Translations under genes and position numbers: made by a program
The notes under the pieces: model-generated
Told to the model about the DNA's origin: nothing
Databases searched by the model: none
What the model saw: the letters and a program-made list of their open reading frames with translations, nothing else
In this document: positions 6,820 through 10,070 of the stretch, one piece after another
How positions within the stretch are numbered: position 1 is the stretch's first letter
Layout: each line of letters starts with the position of its first letter
NCBI GenBank assembly: GCA_018398765.1
Contig: JAHBMJ010003532.1
Location: forward strand, 1-10,070
Direction: 5' to 3'
Length of the DNA stretch: 10,070 nt
From: Chromera velia
Taxonomy: Eukaryota; Sar; Chromeraceae

Positions 6820-8290
6820 AAATTTTCTTTATATAGTGTCTCTCTGGTCCTTTGTCGGGCCAGTATGCATCTTGCCTAGGCATAGGTCCTGTCCGTCTAT
6901 TACGGCCAATCTGTTGCAAGCGCAAGCCCCTCGGACTAGGCCGCTGCGCCTAGCTTATACTACTCCACGATGGACAAAAATTAATACCTTTCATTCTCCG
7001 TATGTTCGCATGGTTCACTCTGTCTATCTATTAATGAGCGTAACGGTTGTGGTCTTCCTTTTCCCTTCCCCGACTTCTTCTTCAATGAGTTCCTTAGCCA
7101 GTTAAAAAAAATTATTTCTCCTCAACATTTCTTTATTAAACCTTTTCTTTACATCCATAAATTTTTTTACACGCTTAGCAGCTTTTGGCTTCTTTATCAT
7201 GTTTCTTCAATCTCAGACTGATGTTGTCAGGCTTTTCTCTCCGTTTGTATCTTTTCTATCTCTTAAACATGAAAATAGTCTTTCTCTTTCTTTCAATTCT
7301 CTTGCCAACGCCCCTGCTGGCTCCCCCCCTTCCTTTACTTTTTCTGCTCTGCAAGGCCCACATAGGCCAAAAACTCCCTCCCAAGCAGTATTTCCGTGAC
7401 CTGCGTACCGCGTGCACTGTGGCTTGCCTGAATAGATAATCTGATACCAAGATTGTAGACACTACTGCTTTCTGAACCGCTACTGATAACGTTTTGCATA
7501 TATAATTGCTAATAATTACATGTCAAACAGTCAAAGTTGCATGCGTGTATGCATACATACATGGAAGGATAGGGGCGTGGAGTACGATTGCTCTAACCCT
7601 CAGAGGATACTGGGGAAATATGCGTTCCTTCTTCGATCTTTTCTCTAATAACTTGGAACGTTCTTCTTCCGAATAGTAGTGATAGTCAGTTTACAGTCTT
7701 GAGCATGCGTCTGCCCACCTTTGCTCTTCTGACCCTCCCAAGGCTCCTAGGATCAGGAAGCACACGAACACATTTTGTTGCTGCTTGTTCCTCAACTTCT
7801 GGTATATCTTGATGTACCGTTTCTCTTTTTTTGCTTCGCCGTGTCCGATATTTATTGCCGTCTTGGGCAGAGTCGTGCCTGCGCGTGCATTCCCAGATGC
7901 CCTAGATCCTCTTCACAGCCGTGCATCTATCGTATGCAAATAACTTTCCATTCTCTCTCGTGATTGCCTTCCCCTCCCTAGTCCCCTCCCTCTCCAGAAT
8001 GTAAGACAGTTAGGCAAAAGTATACAGTATCTCGTCTTGTATTTTTTGCAGGAGTTTCTTCATGACTCAGATAGTCTATCATCAACGCTTTAGTAAATTG
8101 AATTCTATGTCTAGTTTTTGATCCTTTCTAGCTTTCATGGAAGGAGACAGAAACTGTTCCGTTTCTGAGTGTCATAGCGCCTAAACGAAAAGCGCCTCAT
8201 TCTGGTGCGAAGACGACGCAGTGAAGTTCTTAAAGTTTTTTGTTACCACAGAGAAGAAAGGGGAGGAGGCCGCCAAGGCCCAACTGACTG
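6820..8290. other. Long stretch without a recognisable gene
   Basis: Both strands were read. The frames present (for example 7185-7439 and 7775-7963 plus) start at TTG rather than ATG, are short and hydrophobic from T-rich sequence, and match no domain I know. The 6860-7050 part has balanced composition unlike its surroundings, and 7090-7260 is T-rich. A C-rich cluster at 7971-7990 gives a predicted G-quadruplex on the minus strand. No tRNA, rRNA or transposase signature was seen. Confidence 0.45.
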
Positions 8291-8560
8291 TACTGATAAT
8301 TGAAACTTTTGTACTGGAAAGTGACTTTGAAAAATTTAGTTTTTAAAACATTAGAATAGATAGTTTAACCTTTAAACTAATTGATTTTCATAATTTATTT
8401 AAGACTATTTAAGCTTAGTAAGATGTTTAAAAAATAAAATAAAAAAATGTATACATAGAGTGTATATTTTTTTAAAACCATAAATTGTCTGGTACCTATC
8501 ATCGTAAATTAACGCTAAGACGAAAACATTATAAGAAATGCATCTGAATGGCTCTGAATC
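8290..8560. other. AT-rich segment left of the minisatellite
   Basis: Strongly AT-rich sequence with A-runs (about 8428-8448) and no open frame of note. Just past its right side, AAGAAATGC (8533-8541) and its complement (8573-8581) form a 9-bp inverted repeat with a 31-base loop. It resembles the 2640-3126 island in composition, but I see no shared sequence. Confidence 0.5.
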
Positions 8561-8644
8561 GATCTGATTGAAGCATTTCTTCTCATGATCATAACTGTTT
8601 TGTTTTCAATTCATATGAGGCACTGCTCAACGGCGGGCGTATCA

Positions 8645-8669
8645 GGGGTAGGGAGGGGGAGGGAGGGGG
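8645..8669 (+). other. G-rich cluster, predicted G-quadruplex
   Basis: Five runs of three to five G separated by one or two bases on the plus strand. It lies between the AT-rich segment and the minisatellite, outside any gene I can support. Confidence 0.6.
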
Positions 8670-8820
8670 CATCTCAGTATATATCAAACACACCCGTGAA
8701 CGCCACCTGCAGAAATACGTGCACACAAACAGAAAGTCAGTCGAATCGCCAGAATACACATAAAAACATGCATGCAAACACAACTTGTATCTTTAATTTG
8801 TATCAGAATGATACATGAAA

Positions 8821-9554
8821 GTAGGAAGACCGAAATTGGGAAAGCAATCGGACGGGCAGGAAGGCCGAAATCGGGAAGGCAATCAGGCGGGCAGGAAGGC
8901 TGAAATTGGAAGGCAGTCAGGCCGCTAAGAAGACCAAAATTGGAAGGCAGGCATATAGGCAGAAAGAACGAACTCTGGGAGGCAGTCAGACATATAAAAA
9001 GGCCGAACTTGGGAAGACAGTCGGGCCAGCAGGAAAAACAAAATTGGGAAGGCCATCGGGCAAGCAGAATGACCGAAATTAGGAAGCGTTAGGAGGAAAC
9101 TTGGGCAGGAAGGAAGGCCAAAATAGGGAAAGCAATCAGGCAGGCAGGAAAGCCGAAATTGGGAAGGCAACCGGATTGGCAGGAAGGCCAAAATTGTGAA
9201 GTCAGTCAGGCAGACAGAAAGGCCGAAATTTAGAAAGCATTGAGGCAGATAGAAAGACCGAAATTTGAAAGGCAGTCAGGCAGGCAAGAAGGCCGAAATG
9301 GGAAAGCAGTCAGCATGGCAGGAATATAAAACTCTGGAAGGCAGTCAGGCAGGCAAGAAGGCCGAAATTGGGAAGGCAATCGGGCAGGCAGGAAGACCGA
9401 AATTGGGAACGCGGCGAAGGCCGAAATTAGGAAGGCAATAGGGCGGGCGGAAAGGCCGAAATTGGGAAGACATTTAGCCAGACAGAAAGGTTGAAAGCTA
9501 GAGGGCAGTCAAGCAGGCAAGAATGGTGAAATTTCGGAGGCAGTCAGGCAGGTA
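8821..9554. repeat. 35-bp minisatellite, about 21 diverged copies
   Basis: Head-to-tail copies of a unit near GGCAGGAAGGCCGAAATTGG followed by GAAGGCARTCAGGCA, with a modal length of 35 bases. I aligned about 21 copies by eye; several carry small insertions or deletions (a long copy near 9063-9102, a shortened one near 9391-9418). The GCCGAAATTGGGAAGGCA core is best conserved. Because 35 is not a multiple of three, the array is not built as a protein-coding repeat. The copies have diverged substantially, so the array is old or evolving slowly. Confidence 0.93.
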
Positions 9555-9555
9555 G

Positions 9556-9890
9556 AAAAAAACATAGGCTCGGCACGTAGGGGCGCTACTCCCTTTCGCA
9601 GTCTGAAAACTGCGGCCTTAACAAAAATGCAAAGACCTACCTCTGGAGGAGGACTAGGACACAAAACAAGCATCTCCTGGAGGAGACCCACGACCTGCAA
9701 AGAGCAGAGGAGGGGGGCAGGGGTGAGCAACACAGGCAAAGGAAGACGGCAGTTTTTTGCCTTGCCGAGGGCAGACCGGTCAGTCGCTCAGCAACCACAA
9801 TGACCAGGTTGCAACCACATAGGAACACTTACAGACATCATACAAAGCCTTCTGCATGCACTAAGAAAGCTCATCTCTGCAAACAAGATT
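9556..9890. other. Non-repetitive segment between minisatellite and palindrome
   Basis: Mixed-composition sequence without a convincing frame or RNA gene. Minus-strand frames of 63-76 codons cross it but show only Leu/Pro/Cys-rich composition and no recognisable domain. Confidence 0.4.
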
Positions 9891-9931
9891 TTTTTAATTC
9901 CTTCACTGGGAGGGGGGGGTGGACCCTCTCG

Positions 9932-9965
9932 CAGGAGTACGAAACGACCCAATTTTGTACTCCTG
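9932..9965. repeat. 9-bp inverted repeat beside the large palindrome
   Basis: CAGGAGTAC (9932-9940) and its exact complement (9957-9965) flank a 16-base loop. On either side lie similar G-runs (9909-9919 and 9968-9979), so the hairpin is bracketed by near-direct repeats. Confidence 0.75.
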
Positions 9966-9977
9966 GTGGAGGGGGGG

Positions 9978-10070
9978 GGTCCGACCTGCTCTGTAGGTTT
10001 GCATCCAAAATGTGTCTAGGAGTGTTTCCTAGACACATTTTGGACGCAAACCTGCAGAGCAGGTCGGACC
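9978..10070. repeat. 44-bp inverted repeat with a 5-base loop at the window end
   Basis: The left arm 9978-10021 and right arm 10027-10070 are complementary at 42 of 44 positions, around the loop GTGTT. The two mismatches (A/G-type changes near 9994 and 10003) show the arms are not an exact copy. The right arm stops at the window edge, so the repeat could continue into the flanking G-run. It could be a foldback element, a terminal inverted repeat pair, or an assembly turnaround. Confidence 0.95.

Noticed and set aside
7185-7439. Plus-strand hydrophobic frame that resembles a small membrane protein
   Set aside because: Starts at TTG, and its hydrophobicity follows from T-rich sequence. An overlapping frame is nearly as long, and no domain or splice support is visible.
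8925-9191. Minus-strand frame of 88 codons with Leu-Pro periodicity
   Set aside because: A by-product of the 35-bp minisatellite; the repeat length is not a multiple of three and other frames behave the same way.

Overview
This window looks like nuclear DNA of a unicellular eukaryote. It is gene-poor, rich in introns and crowded with simple repeats: (CT)n, (CA)n, (GA)n, (AT)n, CATT-type tetranucleotides and compound GTCT/GT tracts. There are spliceosomal GT-AG introns, no bacterial operon structure, and repeated TGCATGCA words. The paired CCCH zinc fingers, microsatellite-rich introns and TGCATGC motifs together suggest an alveolate, perhaps a coccidian apicomplexan or a relative. That assignment is inference and no rRNA or organelle marker confirms it.

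Layout. Bases 1-72 are a (CT)n(CA)n microsatellite. Bases 73-1386 hold no gene I can defend; they carry two near-identical blocks of TGCATGC plus (AT)n at about 850-885 and 1118-1158. A plus-strand open frame at 1387-2325 encodes a cysteine-rich, probably secreted protein of unknown family, whose 5' end is uncertain. Bases 2326-4601 are non-coding: a 3' flank, an AT-rich island (about 2640-3126), a CATT-type array, and a run of microsatellites up to about 4127.

The best-supported gene is on the minus strand, 6509 down to 4602. I rebuilt it by eye as four exons (6509-6416, 6219-6122, 5852-5801, 5449-4602) encoding 363 residues. It has two tandem CCCH zinc fingers (C-x7-C-x5-C-x3-H and C-x8-C-x5-C-x3-H) at the N terminus and a Gly/Arg/Pro-rich C-terminal region. 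Both fingers are cut by introns, so no single open frame shows either finger in full. The third intron holds a C19(CT)n(CA)n(GA)n tract.

Bases 6510-10070 contain no convincing gene. They hold an imperfect TGCATGCA palindrome (6749-6813) upstream of the zinc-finger gene, G-rich clusters, a diverged 35-bp minisatellite of about 21 copies (8821-9554), and a 44-bp inverted repeat with a 5-base loop that ends exactly at the window edge (9978-10070).

The two genes show no sign of working together: one product is probably an RNA-binding regulator, the other a probable secreted or surface protein. They point toward each other (plus, then minus) and are separated by about 2.3 kb of repeats.
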